DNA from: Alkalicoccobacillus gibsonii
Lineage (GTDB): Bacteria > Bacillota > Bacilli > Bacillales > Bacillaceae_D
Assembly (NCBI RefSeq): GCF_016798245.1
Contig: NZ_JAEUZA010000003.1
Coordinates: 124,001-188,000, forward strand
Length of the DNA: 64,000 nucleotides
Reading direction: 5' to 3'
The notes beneath the pieces are model-generated. The model was not told where the DNA came from, ran no database searches, and saw only the letters and a list, made by a program, of their open reading frames with translations. Shown here piece by piece: positions 23,510 through 32,373 of this stretch. Within the stretch, counting starts at the first letter, position 1; each line of letters begins with the position of its first letter. Both the position numbers and the translations under genes were made by a program.

Positions 23510-24536
23510 CCCTGAACCTAAATTTCCAAAAGAAGAGGTTCGTTCAGCCATTCGCTCAGGAATTTATCGTGCAAATAAAAAAAATATTAGTAAAAAGAAG
23601 GCACTTATCTATACATTATCTACAGTGGCGGCAGCGGTTGGATTGTTGTTTGGTTCCTCATACGTGTCCCCGGTCATAGCCAATACGTTCTCAAAAATTG
23701 TGGGGTCTGTTTTTGGAGAATCTGATCAGCTACGTTTACAAAAAGCACAAGAAAATGGAGTGGTCACTTCTATTGGAGAAACACAAACAGTGAACGGCAT
23801 ATCTGTTACGTTAGATGAAATCTTGTACGACCAAAATACTGTTACAGTTGGGTTAGTGATTGAGTCAGAGGAAGAGCTTGATGACTACTATTTTGGAGCT
23901 GGTCCTGATTTCTTGATTGATCAGGAGCGACCTTCTTATTTCTCTGGCGGGTATGGCGAAACGATCCTCTCAGAAACTAAGCGAACAGCTATAGCAGAAA
24001 TGGATGTAAGAGAAGAAATGTTAGACTCATTTGAACTAGGGTTGATCTTGGAGGGTGAGAGCGGAGACACGTGGTTTTTCTCAAGTCCTGTAGACAAGGT
24101 TAAGGATGTTCAAATTATTTCTGTAGATCACAGACAATATGTTGAAGACTTATCACTCAAAGTGAATGATATAGAATTAAGTAAAACAGGAATGAGCCTT
24201 ACTTATACAAGCTTTGAAGACCAAACAGATTTTGAAAATTCACGCGGTGGTTACATTGAGTTTAAAGTTGTAGATCAAGAAGGTCGAGCCATAAATGGAT
24301 ATTCTGGGGGTGGATCCGGTGAATTGACTAAAGAAGGAATTCGCTTCACCAGTCGAAAACAATTTGACCCGCTCGATAATCAAGTTACAGAACTTATGAT
24401 CACTCCATATCTAAGCATTCCAACGAGTGGAGGTAGTACAGAAATTGATAAAGATGGTAATGAAGTCGTCACTGAGTATGAAGGAGCAAAAGTTCAACCA
24501 ATTGAATTTAAACCGTTTAAAGTAAGGTTAAAGTGA
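23493..24536 (+). CDS. DUF4179-domain membrane protein, probable anti-sigma factor
   Basis: 347 residues. A cytoplasmic N-terminus of about 38 residues, a single membrane helix ('ALIYTLSTVAAAVGLLFGSSYV', about 42-63), then a DUF4179-type extracellular domain starting near 'ANTFSKIVGSVFGESDQLRLQKAQENG'. It overlaps the ECF sigma gene by 17 bp, so the pair is translationally coupled. Proteins of this layout hold ECF sigma factors at the membrane. The N-terminal sigma-binding segment is short and lacks a ZAS zinc motif, so the role is inferred from context. Confidence 0.75.
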   Translation: MKTLHNPEPKFPKEEVRSAIRSGIYRANKKNISKKKALIYTLSTVAAAVGLLFGSSYVSPVIANTFSKIVGSVFGESDQLRLQKAQENGVVTSIGETQTVNGISVTLDEILYDQNTVTVGLVIESEEELDDYYFGAGPDFLIDQERPSYFSGGYGETILSETKRTAIAEMDVREEMLDSFELGLILEGESGDTWFFSSPVDKVKDVQIISVDHRQYVEDLSLKVNDIELSKTGMSLTYTSFEDQTDFENSRGGYIEFKVVDQEGRAINGYSGGGSGELTKEGIRFTSRKQFDPLDNQVTELMITPYLSIPTSGGSTEIDKDGNEVVTEYEGAKVQPIEFKPFKVRLK

Positions 24537-24544
24537 ATAGATCA

Positions 24545-24578
24545 ACTGAAAAGAGCTTAGTATTAGCTTTTTTTTATA
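24545..24578 (+). terminator. Weak terminator-like hairpin
   Basis: AAAAGAGCT / AGCTTTTTTTT with a short loop directly after the DUF4179 gene. The stem is short, but the T-run is long. Confidence 0.45.
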
Positions 24579-24636
24579 AAGGAATTAAAATAGATTAGGA
24601 GAATAACTGGTAAGAGGCATAAAAGGAGTGAATTTC

Positions 24637-25158
24637 TTGAATTTTCATCTACCAACTTTAGAAACGGAGCGACTTATACTAAGAAAAGTCACATCAAGTG
24701 ATGCGCAGGACATGTTCGAGTACTGTTCTATTCCAGAAGTAGCAACGTATGTCCCGTGGGAAACGCATCAAACGATTGAGGATAGCGAACAGTTTATTCA
24801 ATTTATCCTAAACCAATATGAGGCTGGGAAGCTCGCACCTTGGTCGATTGAGCACAAGGAAACAGGCAAGATGATAGGAACCTTTGATTTTGTTACTTGG
24901 TATCCACAGCATGCACGCGCAGAAATTGGTTTTGTCTTATCTAAAAAATATTGGGGCACGGGGATCATATTAGAAGCTGCTAGGAAAGTAATACAATACG
25001 GATTTACTGAGATGAATTTGAACATCATCAAAGCTTCTTGCATGAAAGGAAATGCTCAATCCAGAAAAGTGTTAGAAAAGCTTGGCATGAAATTAGATGG
25101 TGTTTTACGTGATGAATATATGATAAAAAGTACATTTCGAGATATGGCGATTTACTAA
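24637..25158 (+). CDS. GNAT acetyltransferase, RimJ/RimL (YdaF-like) type
   Basis: 173 residues from TTG at 24637, nine bases after AAAGGAG; an in-frame GTG at 24628 abuts that site. It opens 'LPTLETERLILRKVTSSDAQDMF'. The CoA loop is atypical, 'KKYWGTGIILEAARKVI', which retains G-x-G, and 'NAQSRKVLEKLGMKLDGVLRD' closes the fold. The likely role is N-acetylation of a protein or small amine. It ends 25 bp before a DinB-fold gene, probably co-transcribed. Confidence 0.82.
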   Translation: MNFHLPTLETERLILRKVTSSDAQDMFEYCSIPEVATYVPWETHQTIEDSEQFIQFILNQYEAGKLAPWSIEHKETGKMIGTFDFVTWYPQHARAEIGFVLSKKYWGTGIILEAARKVIQYGFTEMNLNIIKASCMKGNAQSRKVLEKLGMKLDGVLRDEYMIKSTFRDMAIY

Positions 25159-25183
25159 TTAAAGAAGGATGAGGAGATATTGT

Positions 25184-25639
25184 ATGAAAAAAACGATTAA
25201 ACAATATGAAGAGTTAATGGATCAATGTAAAACCTTTAGAGGTTTAGACGAAAAGGTTTTAACCACGCCTATCACAAAAGGCGACTGGTCCATAAGAGAA
25301 ATCATAGGACACCTATATGGATGGGATCAATACAATCTACAAAATATGATTCCATATATGACTCATGGAGCTGATCTACCAGCATTTCCGAATCATGATG
25401 ATCAAAATGTGATTGTTTTAAATGGACTAAAGGGTAAGAACGTTTTTGAGATCATTGACCTCTTTTTAGAAAATAGAAGAGAATTAATTCAGATGATATC
25501 GAGCGTTAATCCAGAAGATCGATTTACGATTGGGGGAAAGAAAAGAGCATTTACTGCTGAGAGCTTTTTAAAGATTTTTGTAAAACATGATGCACATCAC
25601 GAAAAACAAATAAACCAATACTTAGCTAAGAGCCAATAG
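25184..25639 (+). CDS. DinB-fold metal-binding protein
   Basis: 151 residues from ATG at 25184 with GAGGAGA upstream. Four-helix DinB/YfiT layout. Probable metal ligands are the His in 'REIIGHLYGWD' and the C-terminal pair in 'KHDAHHEKQI'. DinB-like proteins act as thiol-dependent transferases (bacillithiol S-transferases) or have unknown roles. This one resembles the ClbS/DUF1706-type subgroup ('WSIREIIGHL'), but that finer assignment is tentative. Confidence 0.72.
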   Translation: MKKTIKQYEELMDQCKTFRGLDEKVLTTPITKGDWSIREIIGHLYGWDQYNLQNMIPYMTHGADLPAFPNHDDQNVIVLNGLKGKNVFEIIDLFLENRRELIQMISSVNPEDRFTIGGKKRAFTAESFLKIFVKHDAHHEKQINQYLAKSQ

Positions 25640-25753
25640 ATCACATAAACGTGTGTTCACCTCGGAGATACCTACTATTTTCAAACACCTTTATTTCGTA
25701 TTCCTAACTAAAACGGTATACTAATCCTAAGCAAAGCTAGAGGAGGAAGCATC

Positions 25754-26821
25754 ATGAAGAAATTACTTGAAGAATTAACGGGCTTGCATGGACCGTGCGG
25801 GAATGAACAGCCTGTAAGTAAATGGATTAAAGACCGAGTCACACCAGTAGCGGATGATGTTCGAGTGGATGCACTAGGGAATGTGTTTGCTACTAAGAAG
25901 GGAAGTAAGCCAGGTCCGCATCTGATTGTAACTGCACATATGGATGAGGTTGGGTTTATTGCAAAAAAGATTGAGGAAAATGGCTTGATCCGTTTTGAGA
26001 AGCTTGGTGGAAATGATGATCGACTATTGTTAACACAAAAAGTTCAGCTGCGCACAAAGAAGGGGATGCTCACAGGTGTGATAGGAAGTATCTCTGCGCA
26101 TTATGCGAAATTTGATGATGCAGCCAAGGTGCGAAATCATCGAAGTCTGTACATAGATATCGGAGCAAAAAGTAAGGAGCATGCAATGGAGTTGGGTGTA
26201 GAGATCGGTACACCGATTACGTGGAAGCCGAACATGGAATACTTGGGTGATGAGTCGACAGGTCGCTTTGTAGGCAAGGCGTTTGATGATCGAGCGGGCT
26301 GTGCCGTGATCATTACGATGTTAGAAGAGCTTGTAGATACCGAGTTTTCAGGTTCAGTTACAGCAATATTTACGGTTCAAGAGGAGGTCGGTCTGCGGGG
26401 TGCGCAGGTTGCGGCTCGCCAAGTAGAGGCAGATGTAGCGATTGCGCTCGACACGACAGCAGTGAGTGATACACCAGAGGAAACAATGGATCAATCACTT
26501 ACTCTAGGTGGAGGTACTGGAATTAAAGTACTTGATTTCAGTTTGATCTCTCATCCGGCTGTGCGAGACACGCTTGTTCATTTGGCAGAAGAGAAGAATA
26601 TTTCGCATCAACATGAGGTATTCCCCGGCATCGGTACAGATGGAGGAGCGATGAGTCTTGCTAACCATGGCATTCCAACAGGGGTATTATCTATTCCTTC
26701 GCGTTATGCACACTCTCCAGTTGAAGTGATCGATATGGGAGATCTACAAGCAACAAAGGATTTGCTTAAGGCTTTTGTTCTGTCACTTGAAGAGGGGACA
26801 AGCTTTCCTTTTTATAAATAA
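25754..26821 (+). CDS. M42-family metallo-aminopeptidase
   Basis: 355 residues, ATG behind AGAGGAGG. Metal ligands and active-site residues of the M42/FrvX/YsdC glutamyl-aminopeptidase family are present: H62 and D64 ('VTAHMDEVG'), the Asp of 'KAFDDRAG', the Glu pair of 'VQEEVGLRG', the Asp of 'ALDTT', and the C-terminal His of 'SRYAHSPVE'. It opens 'LLEELTGLHGPCGNE', as is typical. It forms large cytosolic assemblies that trim peptides. A single gene with its own terminator. Confidence 0.9.
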   Translation: MKKLLEELTGLHGPCGNEQPVSKWIKDRVTPVADDVRVDALGNVFATKKGSKPGPHLIVTAHMDEVGFIAKKIEENGLIRFEKLGGNDDRLLLTQKVQLRTKKGMLTGVIGSISAHYAKFDDAAKVRNHRSLYIDIGAKSKEHAMELGVEIGTPITWKPNMEYLGDESTGRFVGKAFDDRAGCAVIITMLEELVDTEFSGSVTAIFTVQEEVGLRGAQVAARQVEADVAIALDTTAVSDTPEETMDQSLTLGGGTGIKVLDFSLISHPAVRDTLVHLAEEKNISHQHEVFPGIGTDGGAMSLANHGIPTGVLSIPSRYAHSPVEVIDMGDLQATKDLLKAFVLSLEEGTSFPFYK

Positions 26822-26843
26822 CAGTTGCTTATTAAATTGCAGG

Positions 26844-26875
26844 AACCAAGTGCCTACGCGCACTTGGTTTTTTTG
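26844..26875 (+). terminator. Terminator after the aminopeptidase gene
   Basis: AACCAAGTGC / GCACTTGGTT, six-base loop, seven T. Confidence 0.88.
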
Positions 26876-26929
26876 GGATGGATCCCATCAAACTATGGAT
26901 CTATGCCATTAGCCTTTTGCTAAAGAAAA

Positions 26930-27002
26930 AATAAACATAGTTTGTTTATTGGATAGACAAAGTCAGGATAGGCTGTTAAAATCACAAATGAAAGCGCTAC
27001 CA
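26930..27002 (+). promoter_or_regulatory. Control region of the sugar ABC operon: dyad and cre site
   Basis: AATAAAC (26930-26936) / GTTTATT (26944-26950) is a perfect dyad with a seven-base centre. TGAAAGCGCTACCA at 26989-27002 matches the CcpA consensus TGWAANCGNTNWCA at 13 of 14 positions. Both lie 155-230 bp before the binding-protein gene, so carbon catabolite repression plus a local regulator is likely. The rest of the 336-bp interval (27003-27157) shows no clear gene. Confidence 0.6.
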
Positions 27003-27157
27003 TATTTATATCTATAAAACGTACTTCAAAGATTACTCACAAGATAACTTATACGCACAAATCAAGGGGTGATTGACGTGAGGTAATATTAGCTGAACAC
27101 GGTGATGATGATCGTGCGTCACATAATAAATCTAAAGAGCAAATTGGGAGGTAGGGC

Positions 27158-28423
27158 ATGAAAAAGATAACCGTATTGTTTCTAATGTTCCTAGCATGTT
27201 TAATCATCGCGGCCTGTCAAAGTGGAGAAGAACAAAAAGAGATAACCATTTGGAGTTTCACAGATGAAGGTGAATATGCTGTTGAAGCCTTTAAAGAGAA
27301 ACATCCAGATGTGAAAGTGAACTTTGAGTTTATCCCAGGTAACCAATACGAAACCAAACTCCGGTCAGCCTTGGCGACGGGGATTCGAGCACCTGATGTG
27401 TTTGCCTTAGAAGCAGCATATTTACGTAAGTTTATTGATCATCCTTCTTTAGAATCATTAAGTGACGCTCCTTACAACGCAGAGGAACTCGCTGCGGATC
27501 ACTACGACTATATACAAGAGCTTGAAAGGGACTCTGAGGGAGTATTGAAGGCTGTTGCTTATCAAGGAACAACAGGAGGATTCTACTTTCGCAGGGATTT
27601 AGCGGAGGAATACTTAGGCACAAGTGATCCAGAAGAAGTGAGCGCTCAGATAAGTACTTGGGACGATATCTTTGAGCTGGGGCAAAGAATTTATGAAGAA
27701 AGTGATGGGGAAGTAAGATTGCTACCTAATCAAAGTGCCATTGGTGATATTCAGGATGCAAAGATTGAACAACCTTGGGTAGTTGATAATGAACTCGTCA
27801 TTGATCAAGCCAAGAAAGATAGTCTTGATTTGATTGATCAGGCCATCGAGAGTAATTCATTAGCTATGCTCGATAGCTGGTCTCCAGGCTGGGTCGCATC
27901 TATGCAGCAAGGTTCCGTACTATTTTATCCAGCACCGTCTTGGTTCTTAAATCATGTATTACAGTCTAATACTCCTGAAACCAGCGGACTGTGGGGATTA
28001 GCAAGTGGTCCAGCGGCATTCAGTGGTGGAGGAACCTTTTATTCCATTTACTCAGATGGTGATAATAAGGACATTGCTTGGGAGTTTGTTAAGCAGTATG
28101 GATTTGATGTAGAGTTTCTTCAAAACCTAGCGAAGGACGAAGAGTATTACACAAGTCATCGAGTGGCCAATGATGGGGTTGCTGATGAGATAGCGAGTGA
28201 GTTCCTGGATGGACAGAATTACTTTGAGTTCTTTAACCAAGAATCTGAAAAAGTAGATGCAGTGGCACGGACAGCTTTTGATGGTGACATTGGAGATATC
28301 TACGGAAATTTATTAGGGTCTTATGCGAGAGGGAATATTAAGTCTAAAGAAGAGTTTTGGGAACGGTTTAAAAGGGAGGTTCAAAACTATTTTCCTGAGT
28401 TAATAGTAAAAGAAGAAGTTTAG
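27158..28423 (+). CDS. Sugar ABC transporter substrate-binding lipoprotein (CUT1 type)
   Basis: 421 residues. Signal peptide with lipobox I-A-A-C, lipidated Cys at position 20. The mature part is a type-1 extracellular solute-binding protein ('EITIWSFTDEGEYAVEAFKEKHPDVKV', 'ALATGIRAPDVFALE'). It should capture an oligosaccharide or sugar derivative for the two permeases that follow (12 bp and 2 bp spacing). No ATPase gene is present, so a shared MsmX-type ATPase is expected, as is usual in Bacillus. Confidence 0.88.
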   Translation: MKKITVLFLMFLACLIIAACQSGEEQKEITIWSFTDEGEYAVEAFKEKHPDVKVNFEFIPGNQYETKLRSALATGIRAPDVFALEAAYLRKFIDHPSLESLSDAPYNAEELAADHYDYIQELERDSEGVLKAVAYQGTTGGFYFRRDLAEEYLGTSDPEEVSAQISTWDDIFELGQRIYEESDGEVRLLPNQSAIGDIQDAKIEQPWVVDNELVIDQAKKDSLDLIDQAIESNSLAMLDSWSPGWVASMQQGSVLFYPAPSWFLNHVLQSNTPETSGLWGLASGPAAFSGGGTFYSIYSDGDNKDIAWEFVKQYGFDVEFLQNLAKDEEYYTSHRVANDGVADEIASEFLDGQNYFEFFNQESEKVDAVARTAFDGDIGDIYGNLLGSYARGNIKSKEEFWERFKREVQNYFPELIVKEEV

Positions 28424-28434
28424 GGGGGATGACA

Positions 28435-29346
28435 ATGTTTTCGAGTCGAATTAATAAAGGGAACTATGGTTACTTTTTTATTGCACCATTTTTTATCGTC
28501 TTTTTATTGTTTGGCCTGTACCCCATTCTTTATTCTTTTTACTTAAGCTTAACGAATTGGGATGGATTAAATACACCAGAATTTATCGGACTTGCAAATT
28601 ATTCACGTGCCGTTCTTGACCCTTTGTTTCTACAATCTTTGTATAACACCTTCTTTATCTGGATCATTTCAGTTATTCCTCAGCTTACTCTTAGCCTTAT
28701 TCTAGCTGTCATTTTAACAAATAAGTTCTTGAAGGGAAAAGACTTCTTTAGAGCGGTTTACTTCTTTCCTAACATTGTAACGGCAGCATCATTAGGGTTA
28801 TTAGTAAGCTTAATGTTCGATTGGCAAACAGGAAGTGTGAACCAATTACTTATGTCAGTCGGTTTTATTGAAAATGCAATTGATTGGAAGAACAATCCAC
28901 TCTTTATGCAGATTCTAGTCTCTTCTATATTGTTTTTTCAATATTTCGGTTATTCAATGTTAATTTATATTGCAGGACTACAAGGGATCTCACCTGAATA
29001 CGCAGAAGCAGCAAGGGTAGATGGGGCCTCAAAAACACAAATCTTCTTGAAGATTACGGTTCCACTTTTAAGACCTATTATCATTTTTCAGGTGATTACT
29101 TCACTTATTGGTGGTGTACAAATCTTTGATCAGCCTTATATGCTAACAGAGGGAGCTGGGTCACCGGATCATGCGACTTTAACCAGTGTGATGTATCTCT
29201 ATCGAACAGCCTTTGAACAAGGGCGATTCGGGTATGGAGCCACCATAGCCTTCTGTTTATTCCTAATTATTGTAACGCTATCGATCATCTCGTACTTAGT
29301 TGCCCGTGATCGAAGTCGTGGAAAAATAACACAAGGGGTGAAATGA
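28435..29346 (+). CDS. Sugar ABC transporter permease (MalF/UgpA type)
   Basis: 303 residues from the second ATG (28435), six bases after GGGGGG; the first ATG at 28429 touches that site. Six membrane helices. The EAA loop is 'EYAEAARVDGASKTQIFLKITVPLLRP'-like, near residue 190 (core EAARVDGAS), which docks the ATPase. It sits between the binding protein and the second permease. Confidence 0.88.
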   Translation: MFSSRINKGNYGYFFIAPFFIVFLLFGLYPILYSFYLSLTNWDGLNTPEFIGLANYSRAVLDPLFLQSLYNTFFIWIISVIPQLTLSLILAVILTNKFLKGKDFFRAVYFFPNIVTAASLGLLVSLMFDWQTGSVNQLLMSVGFIENAIDWKNNPLFMQILVSSILFFQYFGYSMLIYIAGLQGISPEYAEAARVDGASKTQIFLKITVPLLRPIIIFQVITSLIGGVQIFDQPYMLTEGAGSPDHATLTSVMYLYRTAFEQGRFGYGATIAFCLFLIIVTLSIISYLVARDRSRGKITQGVK

Positions 29347-29347
29347 G

Positions 29348-30235
29348 ATGAAACCAGAGAAAGTGGTTAATCAGACACCTGTGCTAAACCAGAGACCCAA
29401 GAACGAGGAATTACGAAAACAAAAATTAACAAGCATTGCTCTCTACAGCATCTTAATTCTACTAGCTGCAGTGTGTTTATTTCCTTTTTATTTAATGATC
29501 ATGTATTCAACCCATACAAACGCAGACATCGCTTCTACATTCTTGGTTCTTCCGGGAACGAACTTGATTGATAACTTTACGAGAATGACTGAAAATGTGA
29601 ACATATTCAGAGGTTTTATGAACAGCTTAATCATAGCTGGTGGATCCACTGCTTTAACGATCTATTTTGGTGGGATGACAGCGTATGGGTTTTCAAAATT
29701 TAAATTCAAATTCAATACCCCGTTATTCCTTTTTATGCTAGCAACGATGATGATCCCGGCACAACTCTCCTTAATTGGAAGCTATCGTTGGTTAGGGATG
29801 ATTGGTCTATTAGATTCCCACGCTGCGATTATCTTACCAGCAGCTGCCAATACATTTGCTGTGTTTTTTATTAAACAGTTTATTGATGGAAGCGTCCCAA
29901 ATGAAATTCTTGAGTCTGCTAGAATAGATGGAGCGGGAGAGTTAAGAATCTTCCACAGAATTATCTTACCAATGATCATACCCGCTCTTGCTGCCATCGG
30001 AATCTTTACATTTATCGGCTCATGGAACAACTTTATTGGGCCTCTCGTTTTGCTTTTCTCTGAAGATAAATACCCACTGCCAGTACTAGTGGCTATGATA
30101 CAAGGCTACTATAATACGGATTATGGTCTCATGTATTTAGGCGTCGCATTATCCGTTGTACCGATTATTATTGTATTTTCAATTCTCTCAAGACGAATTA
30201 TGGGTAGTGTGGCAATAGGTGCTGTGAAGGGATAG
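29348..30235 (+). CDS. Sugar ABC transporter permease (MalG/UgpE type)
   Basis: 295 residues, starting two bases after the first permease stop. Six helices; EAA loop 'ESARIDGAGELRIFHRIILP'. The polar N-terminal tail of about 35 residues is longer than usual. It completes the importer membrane channel. A hairpin follows the stop. Confidence 0.88.
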   Translation: MKPEKVVNQTPVLNQRPKNEELRKQKLTSIALYSILILLAAVCLFPFYLMIMYSTHTNADIASTFLVLPGTNLIDNFTRMTENVNIFRGFMNSLIIAGGSTALTIYFGGMTAYGFSKFKFKFNTPLFLFMLATMMIPAQLSLIGSYRWLGMIGLLDSHAAIILPAAANTFAVFFIKQFIDGSVPNEILESARIDGAGELRIFHRIILPMIIPALAAIGIFTFIGSWNNFIGPLVLLFSEDKYPLPVLVAMIQGYYNTDYGLMYLGVALSVVPIIIVFSILSRRIMGSVAIGAVKG

Positions 30236-30242
30236 TTTTTAA

Positions 30243-30277
30243 AAGTCGGGGAGATAACAATCTTCTCGGCTTTGATT
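30243..30277 (+). terminator. Hairpin between the ABC operon and the HExxH gene
   Basis: AGTCGGGGAGAT pairs with ATCTTCTCGGCT (including G-U pairs) and is followed by a short TTTGATTT. It is probably a partial terminator; the downstream gene may still be read through. Confidence 0.55.
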
Positions 30278-30313
30278 TATGTCATGCTAAACATTAAGAA
30301 AGGAGTGTTTAAA

Positions 30314-31507
30314 GTGGAGGAAATACTCAAGCGTTTAAAAGAAGATATAACAGTACAAGAACTTTCTAATTATTGGCCAGAATTTCAGCCGTATGCTTTT
30401 GCAATATATGATGCGGAGAATGTGTATATTTATAATCATCCTTTATCATCAGAGGGTGAAATTCTGTATGTAAAAAGAGATGAACAATTTAATGGATGTA
30501 CAACGATTATGTATGAAGGAGTACCAACAGCTATTGTAGATCGTACACTTTATCCAAATGATGATGAACTGTATGCAATCTTAACACATGAGATTTTTCA
30601 TGTTCATCAGCATCAACAAGGAGAAAGTCGATCTCCGAATGAGATACTAGGTATGACCTACTCATTGAAACTAGAGAATATGGAACTCCGAATGAAAGAA
30701 AGAAATCATCTATATCGAGCCGTAAAAGAAGTAGACGCAAAAGAAAAATATAAATGGATTCGAAAGTTTATTATGATAAGAGAATCACGAATTCGTTTGA
30801 TAAATGAATATGTCGAATATGAAAACTTTACTGAGACAATCGAAGGGCCGGCCTGGTATGTAGAGTTACAAGCCTTAAAGAAGAATACCAAAGTTCCAGA
30901 TCATTTATTGATAGAATCGTTCATAGCTAAAGTCATAGACCCCTTTCAAACGTTCGTTAACATAAGAGAGAGCTGTTACTACTCTGGTTTATGTATTTGT
31001 TTGTTACTTGATCATGTCGTGCCTGATTGGAAGAAAGCTCACTTTCAAACTGACAAAACGTTGTTTGAACAATTAAAGGATCTATTTGATATAGAAGACC
31101 TTCAAATATTAGAGCAAGTTAACATTAGTCGTGCAACAGAATCTCTTTATAAACAAATTCAAGAACAAAAACAAAGAGCAATACATACGTATAGCTCACG
31201 AGAGGGCACACATGTTTACATTAAAGGAGATGTCAAAGTTAAAGGTTTTGATCCAATGAATGTTGTATGTCACGAGGATATTAGGTTGCATAAGACATTT
31301 ATACAAATTCAAATGAATGATCAAATCCTACATATTAATCAACCAACAATTATCTATTTTAAAGAAGATGGAAAAACGATAGATAAGCTACACTTAATTG
31401 TTAAAGAAGTAACTTTTAAAGGTAGTAATGAATTTGATCTAGAAGGCATTGGGAAAGTAGATGGGCAAGGTCATTGGATTAATAATGCTATTTGGATTAG
31501 AGTGTAG
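30314..31507 (+). CDS. Uncharacterised HExxH zincin-like protein
   Basis: 397 residues from GTG at 30314, about nine bases after AAAGGAG; the longer in-frame ATG at 30272 lacks a ribosome site and lies in the hairpin. H92-E-I-F-H96 is an HExxH zinc site followed by H98 and H100, and 'NEYVEYENFTETIEGPAWY' (about 165-182) could supply the glutamate third ligand, so a metallopeptidase-like core spans residues 70-190. No signal peptide, so cytoplasmic. The C-terminal 90 residues are beta-rich. I do not recognise a named family. It is linked to the sugar importer only by position. Confidence 0.6.
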   Translation: MEEILKRLKEDITVQELSNYWPEFQPYAFAIYDAENVYIYNHPLSSEGEILYVKRDEQFNGCTTIMYEGVPTAIVDRTLYPNDDELYAILTHEIFHVHQHQQGESRSPNEILGMTYSLKLENMELRMKERNHLYRAVKEVDAKEKYKWIRKFIMIRESRIRLINEYVEYENFTETIEGPAWYVELQALKKNTKVPDHLLIESFIAKVIDPFQTFVNIRESCYYSGLCICLLLDHVVPDWKKAHFQTDKTLFEQLKDLFDIEDLQILEQVNISRATESLYKQIQEQKQRAIHTYSSREGTHVYIKGDVKVKGFDPMNVVCHEDIRLHKTFIQIQMNDQILHINQPTIIYFKEDGKTIDKLHLIVKEVTFKGSNEFDLEGIGKVDGQGHWINNAIWIRV

Positions 31508-31508
31508 A

Positions 31509-31537
31509 AAAAAAGTAGCCACTAAGGGCTACTTTTT
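31509..31537. terminator. Bidirectional terminator
   Basis: AAAGTAGCC / GGCTACTTTTTT with a six-base loop, between the converging HExxH and lipase genes. Confidence 0.85.
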
Positions 31538-32151
31538 TATTCTTGTAACGCTTCGGTAATTAAGCTTTGTACTCTACTATTTGTTAACAGTCCAAGATGA
31601 GATACTCCTGTTACATGAATATTATTGGCGCCTGTAATGCGAGAGAGGCTGTTTGAGACAATGAAATCAGAGCTACTATAAATGGATGTAAAGTCTACTC
31701 CTGCTGGAACGGAGCTAGCTCCTAAACGGTTTGCTCCTCCCAAGGTAATGACTTTATCAACCTGGTCTACGCCACCTAATTGAGTCAGATAACGTAATGT
31801 ATTTGATCCTCCCATACTATGAGCAATGATATTGACCTCATTTGCATCATAATTCCGTAATACATCAGTAATGAATTCCTGTAGCTGTCTTGAATTTCGA
31901 AGGTTGTTTCCAGAGCGATCAGCAAAGTCAATCGCATGTAAGTCTGCACGATTATAGCCTAGGCTACGTAAATGACGTTCAATACTTGCGAAGTTATAAC
32001 CGGCCCCACCTATTCCATGAACCAAAACAATCGGTTTTGTAAAATCAATGGCAGTAGCTTCTACTTCATCCTGCGCATGAGTAACAAGCGGCGTCCCCCA
32101 TGATAGAGCGATCACAAGCATAGCAATCAGTGAAAAACGAATAACTTTCAT
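31537..32151 (-). CDS. Secreted triacylglycerol lipase (LipA/LipB-like)
   Basis: 204 residues from ATG at 32151, preceded by AGGAGGAG. The signal peptide (about 1-27, ending near THA-Q) directs export. The small alpha/beta-hydrolase core has A-H-S-M-G (S112 nucleophile; Ala replaces the first Gly, as in B. subtilis LipA), D162 and H185, and the oxyanion loop 'VLVHGIGG'. Length and motifs match family I.4 Bacillus lipases that lack a lid. It hydrolyses esters and triglycerides outside the cell. Single gene. Confidence 0.9.
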   Translation of the reverse strand: MKVIRFSLIAMLVIALSWGTPLVTHAQDEVEATAIDFTKPIVLVHGIGGAGYNFASIERHLRSLGYNRADLHAIDFADRSGNNLRNSRQLQEFITDVLRNYDANEVNIIAHSMGGSNTLRYLTQLGGVDQVDKVITLGGANRLGASSVPAGVDFTSIYSSSDFIVSNSLSRITGANNIHVTGVSHLGLLTNSRVQSLITEALQE

Positions 32152-32304
32152 CAAACTCCTCCTTTTAATCTATGATTTACGCTTACTCTACCATCACATA
32201 TCAAATGATTCTACAGATGGAGAGTTATCCCAATATTTACAGATCGTTATAATGGAAGGTATCGGCAGACTTTAGACTTATTTCACATTACGAATAAAAT
32301 CGAA

Positions 32305-32333
32305 TTGACCACGATAAAGAAAGCGCTTACAAT
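32305..32333 (+). promoter_or_regulatory. Pectate lyase promoter with overlapping cre site
   Basis: TTGACC (32305-32310) and TACAAT (32328-32333) are 17 bp apart. AGAAAGCGCTTACA (32318-32331) matches the CcpA consensus at 13 of 14 positions and covers the spacer and -10 box, so CcpA binding should repress the lyase when preferred sugars are present. Confidence 0.75.
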
Positions 32334-32373
32334 TTAAAGTGTAATACATATAAACAAACTAGGAGTTGATGTG

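Noticed and set aside
27105-27161. Possible 18-codon leader peptide overlapping the start of the sugar-binding protein (ATGA overlap)
   Set aside because: There is no convincing ribosome site before its ATG and the composition is not that of an attenuator peptide; treated as chance.
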